A stretch of DNA of 54,223 nt from JAWUWD01 sp034112085 (GCA_034112085.1 JAWUWD010000152.1:1-54223); one strand, 5' to 3'. Shown: positions 19,052 to 28,946, counted from the first letter of the stretch. Numbers and translations are program-made. Notes: generated by a model not told the origin, from the letters alone.

Positions 19052-19840
19052 ATGAAGCGCTTACTCATTCTGTTATCTTTTCTAATCCTTTCCGGATGGG
19101 TCAATGACCGTGAGACAGCGGATAAATACTTTGCGGATGAAAATTATCTCCGCGCATTAGAATTTTATGCAGAAGCCTATCCTTATCACAAAAAAGAATG
19201 GATTGTGCATTACAACATGGCTCGTTGTTATGAAGAAACTGAGGACTTTATCAATGGGAGAAAATGGTACACCAAGGCTATCAGGATTGATAGTAAACCC
19301 GAACAAGCATTTATTGGGCGTGCTAACTGCTACTGGGGTGAAGAAGACTATGAAAGTGCCATTTTAGATTTATCCTCGGCCATCTCTACGAATCCTAGCA
19401 GCTTCGAGGCACTCTACCTTAGAAGTAAAGCATACATCAAAGTATTCCAATACACCGATGCCTATTTCGATCTAAAAGACGCGTTGAGCATTCAACCAAA
19501 AAATCTAAAAGCTCAATACCACTTAGGAATTGTCAAAGGACAGATGGGCGTTCTTCAAGGTGCTCTCAACTCTTTCAACAAAGTATTGAGAGCTGATAAT
19601 AACTTTGGGCAAGCATATTATAATAGGGGTATTATCAAACAGCGACTCGAAAGGTTTGAGCAAGCAATAAACGATTTCACCCTAGCACTCAATAACGATG
19701 TCAATACAGCAGACGTTTATCTGCGCAGAGGAGTTTGCAAAATCCAAATTGGAAATGAGTTTAGCGCCTGCAAAGACTTCAAAAAAGCCACTAGTATAGA
19801 TGATGCTTACGAAGCTATACTAGTGAAGTATTGTTTGTAA
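19052..19840 (+). CDS. Exported TPR-repeat protein
   Basis: The 262-residue protein begins with a short hydrophobic signal sequence (KRLLILLSFLILSGWVN) and then consists of about six tetratricopeptide repeats. Examples are YNMARCYEETEDFINGRKWY, YLRSKAYIKVFQYTDAYFDL and YYNRGIIKQRLERFEQAIND. TPRs mediate protein-protein contacts, so it is probably a periplasmic scaffold. It follows the VWA gene by 55 bp on the same strand. VWA and TPR proteins are partners in Bat-type clusters, which supports a shared task (inference). Confidence 0.85.
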   Translation: MKRLLILLSFLILSGWVNDRETADKYFADENYLRALEFYAEAYPYHKKEWIVHYNMARCYEETEDFINGRKWYTKAIRIDSKPEQAFIGRANCYWGEEDYESAILDLSSAISTNPSSFEALYLRSKAYIKVFQYTDAYFDLKDALSIQPKNLKAQYHLGIVKGQMGVLQGALNSFNKVLRADNNFGQAYYNRGIIKQRLERFEQAINDFTLALNNDVNTADVYLRRGVCKIQIGNEFSACKDFKKATSIDDAYEAILVKYCL

Positions 19841-19849
19841 CATATCCAA

Positions 19850-22297
19850 TCAGTCTTTTTTCAATATTTGATCAACTAAAGCATCAATATCCTGGAGATG
19901 ATATCTAACAATTCCTGTTCGATATTTAGGAGCAGCAACCCTCGCACGAGACTGAATTACTTTAAGCTCCGCTCTCGTTGCAGCACTAATGTCTGAACGT
20001 TTTTCAATATCTTGATCTAGTAATTGTTCCAGTTTTTTAACGTGTGCCCGTTGTAGATTTCTTCTAAATGCATCTATGTTTCTAGCTCCAGGTAATTCTG
20101 ACCACAGCCCCAATCGAAGCTGGCCTAACATTGTCGTCAACGTGTAGGCACTTGAACCATTCAATGCTTCATTATCTATCATTCGTTCTAAGCGATCCTT
20201 GTCTAACAGTCGACTCAATTGTCTTGATTGCAGGTCTCTTATCTTTGCTACTGCCCCACTAGGTCCAATATTATTTATTATTTCTTTCTGTAATAACCAA
20301 TTTGGTGTCGTGAAAACATGATCGTTCAAATATTTCATAGCGTTTTGTTGATCTACTTTTGGAGTATGCTTATAAGTAACGCCCGCTTGATCAGTCGTTT
20401 TTAAATACTCATACACACCGCCAACATTCGTAATCACATGCCCTGAATATCTGGACCACACACCTAGTAACTCACGATATAATTCTGCAAGATCTTCATA
20501 CCCTTCTCCAGAAGTAGCCGTCCATTGAGCAAGGTTTGGAGCCACAATTTTAAGATTCGCCAATCCATAAGTACTCGCCTTTATAGGATCATCACCTACA
20601 CATTCGGTTTGTGAACTCGGATCAAAAGAATTCCTTCCTCCGAACAGATATACTGGATCTCCCTCCTTTTCAGTAATCCAAGCATTTAGCGTTGCCTTTT
20701 CTGCTTGTGAAGAATTAGCATCAGGAATATATCTGTATCCCCAATTGATAGCATAGCTATCATAGGGCCCTAACATTCGAATCCATCGCACGTTTCCATC
20801 CCCTGGTTGTGCGACATAATTGTAACGCGTATAGTCCATAAGAGTAGATGCCAATCCCCATTTCTGTGTAAAACTAGGAGATCTTAGAGAATCTGTCGGA
20901 TACGCATAGCTGGCCTTCATATTATGTGGAAGCCCCAGTGCATGACCAATTTCATGAGATATTACCATTCGCATCATCTCACCAATTTCAGCATCTGGTG
21001 TATTCAAAGTTCGTGCTTTGGGATTGGCAGCGCCAGTCTCTAGTAGGTATCTATTCCTATATGATCTTAAATGATTATGATACCATACGATATCACTTTC
21101 AATAATTTCCCCAGATCTTGGATCTGACACACTAGGACCCATCGCATTCCTTGTGGTAGTAGCTACATATCGTACCGTAGAGTATCGCGCATCTTCAGCA
21201 CTCCAATCTGGGTCTTCTTCAGCAGTTGGTGCGTCTTTCGCGATTATTGCATTCTTGAAGCCAGCAGCCTCGAACGCTACCTGCCAATCTTCAATCCCTT
21301 TCCTAAAGTAAGGTCTCCATTTTTCGGGAGTAGCAGGATCTAAGTAATAAATAATTTGTTTTACAGGCTCTACCAATTCTCCACGATTGTACGCTTCTAG
21401 ATCTTTCGGGACTAGTTTCCACCTTCTAATAAAAGTTTTTTTATCCGCCTTAAGAGCTTCTGATCCGTAATCTACTTGGCTCAATGTAAACCACCCTACG
21501 CGCTTATCATATATTCTTGGCTGCATAGACTGTTCAGGCAACAGATACATAGATTGACTCATCTGCATAGAAATAGTGGCTGTTCTTGAATTGGAAGGGG
21601 GCGCTGTAGCTGTATAAGTCATGTCATGGCGAACTTCAACATTCTCTGGGTAGCTAGCCATTCTGCTGATAAAACTTCGTTTAGTATCAAGACTTTTCAC
21701 TTTATATTCTTTACGCATTCGTTCTGACACTCCGCTAATTGCTCGTATATCGCTTAAGAAAAAGTTATTAACTTCGATCACTGCTGAAGTAGAATCGACA
21801 CTGAAAGACTCAATTTTGAAGACAGCAATTATCGGCTCATAGTTATTGTCTTTGACTGAGATATTGATAGGTAAGCTATCATTGGCAACGCTATTATATG
21901 AAACTGATTTTAAATGGATACTATTATCAATTCGTTCCCAGCGTATCAGTTGTTCATTAGTTTTCGAACCAGCATTGATATATCCTCCACCGAATCCTGC
22001 TGCTATTTTAGAAATGCGACTAACGAGTAACATGTCTTTTGTAAATAAATCAAATGGAATTTCGTAATAATATTTATCATCAACTTTATGTACCTTAAAA
22101 AGTCCATCATCAGTAATTGCTTCTTTTGAAATAAGCTCGTTATACTCTTTGAATTTTGATTTCTTTTCTTCCTTCTTCTGCTCTTGAGCTTGGTTATCTT
22201 TGCTCTTGCCACCCTTTTTCTTTTGCGCAAGTAATGACTGCATAGTCATCGGCAATAGAATAAGAATTATCGTCAATCTGAGAATTTTAGAGAACAT
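19850..22297 (-). CDS. Secreted zinc-dependent metalloprotease (DUF5117/DUF5118 type)
   Basis: I chose the ATG at 22297-22295 because it gives a clean signal peptide (MFSKILRLTIILILLPMTMQ, then SLLAQ). The open frame extends 15 codons further upstream without such a signal. The mature protein has the long N-terminal DUF5117/5118-like regions and a metzincin zinc site, HEIGHALGLPHN, in the second half. A downstream SLMDYTRYNY-like segment (TLMDYTRYNY) fits the Met-turn. This is the family of large, ~800-residue putative zinc proteases common in Bacteroidota; natural substrates are unknown. It converges on the TPR gene with a 9-bp gap. Confidence 0.9.
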   Translation of the reverse strand: MFSKILRLTIILILLPMTMQSLLAQKKKGGKSKDNQAQEQKKEEKKSKFKEYNELISKEAITDDGLFKVHKVDDKYYYEIPFDLFTKDMLLVSRISKIAAGFGGGYINAGSKTNEQLIRWERIDNSIHLKSVSYNSVANDSLPINISVKDNNYEPIIAVFKIESFSVDSTSAVIEVNNFFLSDIRAISGVSERMRKEYKVKSLDTKRSFISRMASYPENVEVRHDMTYTATAPPSNSRTATISMQMSQSMYLLPEQSMQPRIYDKRVGWFTLSQVDYGSEALKADKKTFIRRWKLVPKDLEAYNRGELVEPVKQIIYYLDPATPEKWRPYFRKGIEDWQVAFEAAGFKNAIIAKDAPTAEEDPDWSAEDARYSTVRYVATTTRNAMGPSVSDPRSGEIIESDIVWYHNHLRSYRNRYLLETGAANPKARTLNTPDAEIGEMMRMVISHEIGHALGLPHNMKASYAYPTDSLRSPSFTQKWGLASTLMDYTRYNYVAQPGDGNVRWIRMLGPYDSYAINWGYRYIPDANSSQAEKATLNAWITEKEGDPVYLFGGRNSFDPSSQTECVGDDPIKASTYGLANLKIVAPNLAQWTATSGEGYEDLAELYRELLGVWSRYSGHVITNVGGVYEYLKTTDQAGVTYKHTPKVDQQNAMKYLNDHVFTTPNWLLQKEIINNIGPSGAVAKIRDLQSRQLSRLLDKDRLERMIDNEALNGSSAYTLTTMLGQLRLGLWSELPGARNIDAFRRNLQRAHVKKLEQLLDQDIEKRSDISAATRAELKVIQSRARVAAPKYRTGIVRYHLQDIDALVDQILKKD

Positions 22298-22415
22298 GCT
22301 TTGGTTGTTTTTTTTGCAAACTATATATAATAAGTGGTTCATAAAAAAATAATATATAAGTGGTAATAGGTTCTGACTAAATCATGACATCCCATCACTT
22401 CATTTTAAACAAATA

Positions 22416-22448
22416 AAAAGCCCCAACTAATAATAAGATGGGGCTTTT
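22416..22448 (-). terminator. Terminator of clpC
   Basis: AAAAGCCCCA (22416-22425) and TGGGGCTTTT (22439-22448) form a 10-bp stem around a 13-base loop. A T-rich tail follows on the minus strand, downstream of clpC. Confidence 0.8.
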
Positions 22449-22467
22449 CAATATGAAATTATTTTTT

Positions 22468-25026
22468 TTATTTCTCGCTTTCTTCTTCCTTTTTCTTTTT
22501 TGCTTTCTTTTTAGATAAAGTTAGTTCTTCACCTTTTCCATCATAGTCAGCTAAAATTACATCCCCTTCTTTTAAGTCACCTTTAAGAATTTCTTCGGCA
22601 ACAGAGTCTTCAAGATATTTCTGAATAGCTCGATTTAGTGGTCTTGCCCCATATTGAGGGTCATAACCTTTGTCAGCCAGAAAGTCTTTGGCTTTCTCGG
22701 TAAGCTCTACAGTATACCCTAGGTCTTTAATTCTTACAAACAATTTGTTTAAGGCGATATCAATGATTTTGTGAATATCTTCTCTTTCAAGAGAATTGAA
22801 TACAATCACATCATCCAATCTATTTAAAAACTCAGGATTGAATGCTTTTTTCAAAGCACTTTGAATTGTGGATTTCATAATCTCAGAAGCATTCTCCTTC
22901 TTAGATTGTGTAGAAAAACCAATCCCAGCACCAAAATCCTTCAGATCGCGCACCCCAATATTTGAAGTCATAATGATGATGGTATTTCTAAAATCTACTT
23001 TACGACCTAGTCCATCAGTCAATATTCCATCATCTAATACTTGTAATAGTATATTAAACACATCTGGATGTGCTTTTTCAACTTCATCAAGGAGAATAAC
23101 GCTATACGGCTTTCTTCTTACCTTCTCAGTCAGCTGACCACCTTCTTCGTAGCCGCCATACCCTGGAGGTGCTCCCACAAGCCTAGACACAGAGAATTTC
23201 ACCATATACTCACTCATGTCGATACGCACCAAGCTGTCTTCTTTATCAAACAGATAAGAAGAAACCACTTTTGCTAATTCTGTTTTCCCTACGCCAGTTG
23301 GTCCTAGAAAAATAAATGACCCTATTGGTTTATTTGGATCTTTCAGCCCAACACGTGTTCTTTGAATTGCCTTAGTCAATTTACCAATGGCCTCATCTTG
23401 ACCAATGACTTTCCCCTTAAGTTCTTCACCCATTCCAAGAAGCTTAAAGCTCTCTTTTTGTGCTATCCGCTTGGTTGGAATACCAGTAATAGAAGCGACC
23501 ACTTCAGAAATGTGATCTTCAGTAACTGTATATCTCTTAGTGCTCGTTTCTTGTTCCCACCTATCTTTCGCTAGATCGAGCTCCTCAATCAGCTTCTTCT
23601 CCTTATCTCTTAACTGCGCAGCTTCCTCATATTTCTGAGATTTTACTACGCTATTTTTTTCCTTCTTTATATCTTCAATAGCTGTTTCCAACTTCAAGAT
23701 ACCATCAGGCACATGAATATTATTAATATGAACTCTTGCCCCAGCTTCATCCATGATATCTATAGCCTTATCTGGCAAATATCTATCACTAATGTATCTA
23801 TCTGATAATTTCACACAAGCATCAATAGCCTCTGGAGAATAGTTGACATGATGATGCTCTTCATATTTAGATTTGATGTTGTCCAATATCTGTATAGTCT
23901 CGTCTACTGAAGTCGCTTCGACCATTACCATTTGGAATCGCCTTGCCAACGCGCCATCTTTCTCTATATATTGACGATATTCATCAAGCGTAGTAGCTCC
24001 GATACATTGTATCTCGCCTCTGGCCAAAGCCGGTTTGAACATATTGGAAGCATCCAATGAGCCTGATGCTCCTCCAGCCCCAACAATCGTATGTAGCTCA
24101 TCAATGAATAAAATCACCTCAGGTGACTTTTCCAATTCATTCATAACTGCTTTCATTCGTTCTTCGAACTGTCCTCGGTACTTAGTTCCTGCTACTAGAG
24201 AGGCTAAATCCAAAGTCACTACTCGTTTACCAAAAAGTATTCTTGATACTTTCTTCTGAACTATTCTCAAAGCTAGACCTTCTGCTATTGCAGTCTTACC
24301 AACTCCGGGTTCTCCAATAAGTATTGGGTTGTTTTTCTTTCTTCTAGAAAGTATTTGTGCGACACGTTCTATCTCCTTATCTCTACCAACTATAGGATCC
24401 ATTTTATCCTCTTCAGCCATTTTGGTAAGATCTCTACCAAAATTATCTAAAACAGGCGTCCTTGATTTTTCTCCTCCCTTACTCGGCTTATCCTTTCCAG
24501 CACCAGGCGTACCGCTACCTGTCCCCCCTCCAAACATTCTGGATTCTTCATCATCTCCATCATCGGTATCAGATGAAGCCATTGGGTTTTCAGTTTGATA
24601 CTCTAGTAGTTCTTTAACAACATCATAGTTGACATCGAACTTATCTAAAATCTGAGTAGCAATGTTATCAGCATCTCTCAATATGGAAAGCAATAAATGT
24701 TCTGTTCCGATCAATTGACTTTTGAAAATTTTGGCCTCGAGATAAGTGATTTTAAGCACTTTCTCTGATTGCCTAGTCAAAGGAATGTTCGCCATGTTTT
24801 TCACATTGTGCGTACTAGTACTTTTAGAAGCATTCTCTATGGTGTCACGCAGTTCGTCTAGCGATAAACCAAGCTTCTTCAAAAGACCAATAGCCACTCC
24901 TTCACCTTCTCTGATGATGCCTAGTAGCAAATGTTCCGTACCAATATAATCATGTCCTAGTCTGAGAGCTTCCTCTCTACTTAATGATATGACTTCTTTT
25001 ACTCTATTTGAAAATTTTGCTTCCAT
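22468..25026 (-). CDS. clpC: ATP-dependent Clp protease ATP-binding subunit ClpC
   Basis: ClpC is an AAA+ unfoldase that feeds proteins to ClpP. The 852-residue protein has two N-terminal Clp_N repeats (GTEHLLLGIIREGEG and GTEHLLLSILRDADN). The first AAA domain has GEPGVGKT, then a UVR-type coiled middle segment (QKYEEAAQLRDKEKKL), and the second AAA domain has GPTGVGKTELAK. The C-terminal D2-small domain is followed by a Lys/Glu-rich tail. A Gly/Ser/Pro/Lys-rich linker of about 30 residues lies between the N domain and the first AAA domain. No clpP or mcsAB is in view. A 14-bp palindrome 37-50 bp upstream may be an operator. Confidence 0.96.
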   Translation of the reverse strand: MEAKFSNRVKEVISLSREEALRLGHDYIGTEHLLLGIIREGEGVAIGLLKKLGLSLDELRDTIENASKSTSTHNVKNMANIPLTRQSEKVLKITYLEAKIFKSQLIGTEHLLLSILRDADNIATQILDKFDVNYDVVKELLEYQTENPMASSDTDDGDDEESRMFGGGTGSGTPGAGKDKPSKGGEKSRTPVLDNFGRDLTKMAEEDKMDPIVGRDKEIERVAQILSRRKKNNPILIGEPGVGKTAIAEGLALRIVQKKVSRILFGKRVVTLDLASLVAGTKYRGQFEERMKAVMNELEKSPEVILFIDELHTIVGAGGASGSLDASNMFKPALARGEIQCIGATTLDEYRQYIEKDGALARRFQMVMVEATSVDETIQILDNIKSKYEEHHHVNYSPEAIDACVKLSDRYISDRYLPDKAIDIMDEAGARVHINNIHVPDGILKLETAIEDIKKEKNSVVKSQKYEEAAQLRDKEKKLIEELDLAKDRWEQETSTKRYTVTEDHISEVVASITGIPTKRIAQKESFKLLGMGEELKGKVIGQDEAIGKLTKAIQRTRVGLKDPNKPIGSFIFLGPTGVGKTELAKVVSSYLFDKEDSLVRIDMSEYMVKFSVSRLVGAPPGYGGYEEGGQLTEKVRRKPYSVILLDEVEKAHPDVFNILLQVLDDGILTDGLGRKVDFRNTIIIMTSNIGVRDLKDFGAGIGFSTQSKKENASEIMKSTIQSALKKAFNPEFLNRLDDVIVFNSLEREDIHKIIDIALNKLFVRIKDLGYTVELTEKAKDFLADKGYDPQYGARPLNRAIQKYLEDSVAEEILKGDLKEGDVILADYDGKGEELTLSKKKAKKKKEEESEK

Positions 25027-25062
25027 AATATATTAGCAAATTTGTCTGTTTTACGATTACGT

Positions 25063-25076
25063 CTGTGATATCACAG
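25063..25076. promoter_or_regulatory. 14-bp perfect palindrome upstream of clpC
   Basis: CTGTGATATCACAG is a perfect palindrome located 37-50 bp before the clpC start. Its TGTGA/TCACA halves recall CRP/FNR-family sites, but the spacer is two bases rather than six, so the cognate regulator is unknown. Confidence 0.4.
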
Positions 25077-25111
25077 GCTTTTTAAGTTAACGCAGACATC
25101 CAGTGATAAGT

Positions 25112-25744
25112 TTACTGAATGACTGTAGATTGATGTATGATGTTACTGGCGTTTGGCCCCTCACAAAATATAACATCAATGATGCTCAAGTTTGGTACAA
25201 ACTCTTTGCCAAACAACTGAATATACGAATAAGGCTGATAATAAGTATTCGTACTAAAATCTTTTTTGGGATGAATGGATGATCTCAAATCCAAAGTCCC
25301 TTCCCTAGTTGTTAATTCGTGCTTTTCTGAAAAAGTAATCACATTGTCATAATTGAGAAGTTTGAGACACAATGTCAGAATTTCAAAATTAAAGTCAAAT
25401 AGAGAGGTGTGTTTTTTCAAAAATATCTGATTAAAATAATCAGCATAGAATTCAAAGTATGGTGCTTTCCCATAAGCAGAAACAATTCCTCTCCAATGTA
25501 CGTCCATCCATCTTTGATCGTTGTCCATCTTTATTTCCTTGATATTTTGTTTGCTATTACCACCTATTACCGGTATTGAAAGCTGATTGATCTTATTAGA
25601 AGATAATATATGGGCACGGTTGCGATAAGATTGTTTAATGAAATTTTCGCAAACCTCAATTTCTATGTTTTTATGCAGATGCAATACAGTGAAATATTCT
25701 ATACTTGGCATGTATTGCAATTCAATGAGCACCTTCTGAATCAT
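25112..25744 (-). CDS. WbqC family protein
   Basis: The 210-residue protein matches the WbqC-like family: an opening LIELQYMPSIEYFTVL, the NRAHILSSNKINQLSIPV block and the central RWMDVHWRGIVSAYGKAPYFEFY block. These proteins are often annotated as glycine acyl- or amino-transferase-like enzymes of surface polysaccharide synthesis, but their chemistry is not established. It lies three bases downstream of the YciO/Sua5-like gene and is probably co-transcribed with it. The gene ends well before clpC. Confidence 0.85.
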   Translation of the reverse strand: MIQKVLIELQYMPSIEYFTVLHLHKNIEIEVCENFIKQSYRNRAHILSSNKINQLSIPVIGGNSKQNIKEIKMDNDQRWMDVHWRGIVSAYGKAPYFEFYADYFNQIFLKKHTSLFDFNFEILTLCLKLLNYDNVITFSEKHELTTREGTLDLRSSIHPKKDFSTNTYYQPYSYIQLFGKEFVPNLSIIDVIFCEGPNASNIIHQSTVIQ

Positions 25745-25747
25745 ATG

Positions 25748-26377
25748 CTATAGAATTTCCTCTGCGTTACCCAATCCCTCTCTAACAACTTCAGCATAGC
25801 CTGAACTACAATTAATCACTGTTGAAGGGATATTACCACCATACCCTCCGTCAATCACTATATCAACTAACTTCTCAAATTCTTCAAAAATTTGCTCAGG
25901 GTCAGTAGTATATTCTATTATTTCATCATCGTCTTTAATGGACGAGGTAATAATTGGGTGACCCAATGTTTGCACTATTTGACGTGGAATATTATGATCT
26001 GGAATCCTGATCCCGACAGTCTTTTTATTGACATTAAGAATTTTTGGCACTTTACTACTAGACTCCATGATAAATGTATAAGGACCAGGAAGAGCTCTTT
26101 TAAGAATTTTAAAAGTAGGCGTATCCATTCCTTTGACATACTCTGAAATTTGGCTCATGTCATCACAAATAAATGATAGGTTCAGACTCTTGGGTTTAAT
26201 CTGCTTGATACGACAAAGTCGGTCTATTGCCTGCCTGTTGAATAAATCGCACCCAATCCCATAAATAGTATCTGTTGGGTAGATAATGACGCCTCCTTTT
26301 TTCAAAACTTCTACGATACGATTAACTTTGCGTGGATCTGGATTTTCTGGAAATAGTTTTATGAGTTCAGCAGACAT
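25748..26377 (-). CDS. Sua5/YciO/YrdC family protein (YciO-like)
   Basis: The 209-residue protein has the YrdC fold: GGVIIYPTDTIYGIGCD at the N-terminus, LPGPYTFIMESSSKVP and VGIRIPDHNIP in the middle, and PSTVINCSSG at the end. Members either make threonylcarbamoyl-AMP for the t6A modification of tRNA (TsaC/Sua5) or belong to the related YciO group. The TFKILKRALPGPYTFI segment looks closer to YciO, so the t6A role is uncertain. There is no C-terminal Sua5 domain. It shares a transcript with the WbqC gene and is divergent from mltG. Confidence 0.85.
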   Translation of the reverse strand: MSAELIKLFPENPDPRKVNRIVEVLKKGGVIIYPTDTIYGIGCDLFNRQAIDRLCRIKQIKPKSLNLSFICDDMSQISEYVKGMDTPTFKILKRALPGPYTFIMESSSKVPKILNVNKKTVGIRIPDHNIPRQIVQTLGHPIITSSIKDDDEIIEYTTDPEQIFEEFEKLVDIVIDGGYGGNIPSTVINCSSGYAEVVREGLGNAEEIL

Positions 26378-26454
26378 AGTTTGAAATTAACTCAAAATTC
26401 AAACTAATTGCTAATTTTGTGCCTGCTTAGTTAATTTGAATCCAAATATTCAAC

Positions 26455-27498
26455 ATGTTTAAGAAATATTTCAGTACTATTTTCATTCTTGTTTTCGGTG
26501 TTCTCATTTGTTCATTTACATTTTATGGATATCAAGTATTGAAGTCACCAAATGTACTAGTGCAGCAGGAAGATAGATACATCATTATCCCAGAGGGTGC
26601 CACATTTAGTGATGTACAGTCGCTTTTCAAAGTACAAGACATCACCGTTAATTTGGTGGCATTTAGCTTTCTAGCAAAGCTGATGGATTATGATAAGCTG
26701 GTCAAGCCCGGTAAGTATTTGTTGGAAACGGATATGACCAACTATGATGCGATTAGCATGCTTAGGAAAGGAGCTCAAACACCCGTCAATATTACTTTTA
26801 ATAATATCAGATTAACCAGTGACATCGCGGAGAAAATCACCAAGAATACCGGGGTGACACAGGCTGAATTTAATGTCGCACTCGTCAAATTCACACAACA
26901 AAATCAAGATGACTTCAATGTTGATAATGTTATTGGTCTATTCATCCCAAATACTTATCAAGTGTATTACTCTACTACCGCTGATCAACTGATCGAACGA
27001 ATGTACTTGGAGTACAGCAAATTCTGGAACGATCAACGTAAAGCTCAGGCAAAATCTTTGAATATGTCTCAAAAAGAAGTGACTACTTTGGCCTCAATCG
27101 TACAGGCAGAAAGTATCGCTGTAGATGAAAAGCAACGAATAGCCGGACTATATCTCAATCGTATAAAGCGCGGCATCCCACTTCAAGCTGACCCAACATT
27201 GGTCTTTGCTTCTGGTGACTTTAGTCTCAAGCGAGTTCTCAATGTGCACAAAGAGGTAGACTCTCCATACAACACCTACAAATATCGCGGACTGCCACCA
27301 GGACCTATCAATATGCCTACTATTTCGTCAATCGATGCTGTTTTAAAATACGAAGATCATAACTATATTTATATGTGTGCAAAAGAGGATTTTTCTGGGC
27401 ATCACAATTTTGCCAAGAACCTCCAACAGCACAATATCAATGCGAAGAAGTACCAACGAGCATTGACGATAGAAATGAGAAAAGCTAGAAACCAATAA
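26455..27498 (+). CDS. mltG: Endolytic murein transglycosylase MltG
   Basis: MltG cuts nascent peptidoglycan strands at the inner membrane. The 347-residue protein has one N-terminal membrane helix, FSTIFILVFGVLICSFTFYGY. A LysM-like/YceG N-domain follows, then the catalytic domain with LASIVQAES (probable catalytic glutamate), AGLYLNRIKRGIPLQADPT and the PPGPINMP motif. The length fits the family. The YbgC thioesterase gene follows two bases after the stop, and yihY overlaps that gene, so the three form an operon. A TAATTTTG element at 26412-26419 may be its -7 box. Confidence 0.95.
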   Translation: MFKKYFSTIFILVFGVLICSFTFYGYQVLKSPNVLVQQEDRYIIIPEGATFSDVQSLFKVQDITVNLVAFSFLAKLMDYDKLVKPGKYLLETDMTNYDAISMLRKGAQTPVNITFNNIRLTSDIAEKITKNTGVTQAEFNVALVKFTQQNQDDFNVDNVIGLFIPNTYQVYYSTTADQLIERMYLEYSKFWNDQRKAQAKSLNMSQKEVTTLASIVQAESIAVDEKQRIAGLYLNRIKRGIPLQADPTLVFASGDFSLKRVLNVHKEVDSPYNTYKYRGLPPGPINMPTISSIDAVLKYEDHNYIYMCAKEDFSGHHNFAKNLQQHNINAKKYQRALTIEMRKARNQ

Positions 27499-27500
27499 AC

Positions 27501-27908
27501 ATGTTTGAAGCCAGTACTCAAATCAGGGTTCGATATGCCGAGACTGATCAAATGGGATATGTTTACTATGGGAACTACGCGACCTACTTCGAAGTAGCCA
27601 GAGTTGAGACATTACGACAAATGGGGATTAGTTATAAAGAGTTAGAAGATCAAGGAGTCATGATGCCAGTCTTAGAGAATTGGTCAAAATACATCAGTCC
27701 CGCTAAGTATGATGAAGTACTAACTATCAAAGTACAAATCAAAGAACGGCCAAAAATTCGCATCAATTTCAACTACGAAATATTAAACTCTGAGAATAAA
27801 CTCATCCATATTGGAGAAACAAAATTGGTGTTTGTGGACTTCACTACGCGTAAACCATGCCCTATACCTTCTCAATTTATTGAACTTCTCAATGATCATT
27901 TCGAATGA
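27501..27908 (+). CDS. Acyl-CoA thioesterase, YbgC/4HBT family
   Basis: The 135-residue hotdog-fold protein opens with RVRYAETDQMGYVYYGNYATYFEVAR, the diagnostic 4-hydroxybenzoyl-CoA thioesterase signature with its catalytic aspartate in ETDQMG. It then has the YKELEDQGVMMPV and TIKVQIKERPKIRINFNYEI strands. It should hydrolyse acyl-CoA thioesters in the cytoplasm; the chain length preferred is unknown. It lies two bases after mltG and overlaps the YihY-type gene by four bases, which indicates translational coupling. Confidence 0.92.
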   Translation: MFEASTQIRVRYAETDQMGYVYYGNYATYFEVARVETLRQMGISYKELEDQGVMMPVLENWSKYISPAKYDEVLTIKVQIKERPKIRINFNYEILNSENKLIHIGETKLVFVDFTTRKPCPIPSQFIELLNDHFE

Positions 27909-28852
27909 GTAGTGAATTGATAATCTATATTCAAAAACTGGTGCTGTATCAAGAGTTGATCGCACTCCTTAAAAAGGTGAAGTTTTATAAAGGAGAAGTA
28001 TCTCTTTTTAGAATTCTAAAAATATTTATCGAGAAAATCACCAATGATGAGATCCTCGAAAGAGCAAATGGTGTAGCATTTAGCTTTACTATGGCTATTT
28101 TTCCTGCCATCATTTTCCTATTCTCTTTAACCGCCTATATACACAACTTTGTGCCAGTGGTGACGCAAGAAGGAATTATGGATTTCTTCTCACAACTCAT
28201 GCCTCAGAGCATGTTCACGACCATAGAGTTCACGATACAAGACATCGTCAGTAATACTAGAGGCGGCCTATTGACTTTCGGTGCACTGTTCTCGTTACTC
28301 TTAGCTACTAATGGGATGATGACACTGATTAAAGCATTCAACAGCTGTTATTCCACTTTGGAAAAAAGAAGTTATCTTAAGGCACGTCTTACAGCTACAG
28401 CGCTCACTGTCATGCTGGCCTTCGTATTATTCTTGGCAATTATTCTATTGATTATTGGTCAATTTGCACTTGACTTTATTATGGAATTTCAATTAGTTAA
28501 TCTTCAAGGGTCTGAAGTCTTCTTAATTGTAACTCTTCGGTTTGTAGTTATGTTTTTGGTCTTTTTTATTGCCATCTCATTTATTTATTACTTCGCACCA
28601 GCTGTTCATTACAATTGGCGCTTTTTCTCTATTGGCTCACTAGTGGCTACATTTTTCGTATTAATGACTTCATATGGTTTTTCATATTACATCACCAACT
28701 TTGGGACTTACAACAAGCTCTATGGATCCATTGGTGCGCTGATCGCTTTGATGGTTTGGATCTACCTGATCTCGAATATTCTACTCGTTGGATATGAAAT
28801 CAATGCCAGTATTCACCAAGCTCATCGTACTGTCGGAGATGGACTTGATTAA
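27905..28852 (+). CDS. YihY/BrkB family inner-membrane protein
   Basis: The 315-residue protein has the YihY/virulence factor BrkB pattern. It contains RANGVAFSFTMAIFPAIIFLFSL near the N-terminus, LTFGALFSLLLATNGMMTLIKAFN, several long hydrophobic helices (about six in total), and the family motif YNWRFFSIGSLVATFFVLMTSYGFSYYI with YGSIGALIALMVWIYL near the end. The family's function is unsettled; some members have been described as ribonuclease BN-like in error. It is the last gene of the mltG operon. Confidence 0.9.
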   Translation: MSSELIIYIQKLVLYQELIALLKKVKFYKGEVSLFRILKIFIEKITNDEILERANGVAFSFTMAIFPAIIFLFSLTAYIHNFVPVVTQEGIMDFFSQLMPQSMFTTIEFTIQDIVSNTRGGLLTFGALFSLLLATNGMMTLIKAFNSCYSTLEKRSYLKARLTATALTVMLAFVLFLAIILLIIGQFALDFIMEFQLVNLQGSEVFLIVTLRFVVMFLVFFIAISFIYYFAPAVHYNWRFFSIGSLVATFFVLMTSYGFSYYITNFGTYNKLYGSIGALIALMVWIYLISNILLVGYEINASIHQAHRTVGDGLD

Positions 28853-28880
28853 TTTATTTTAAAAAAATATTGGTTAGCTA

Positions 28881-28910
28881 TTGTTGTGGAAATAATATCC
28901 CCTACATTTG
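28881..28910 (+). promoter_or_regulatory. Promoter of tRNA-Ser
   Basis: TTG (28881-28883), 19 bases, then TACATTTG (28903-28910) is a perfect match to the Bacteroidota housekeeping promoter. The mature tRNA starts 37 bases downstream. Confidence 0.75.
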
Positions 28911-28946
28911 CATTCCGAATCGACAAATAGTCACAATAAATCTTAC

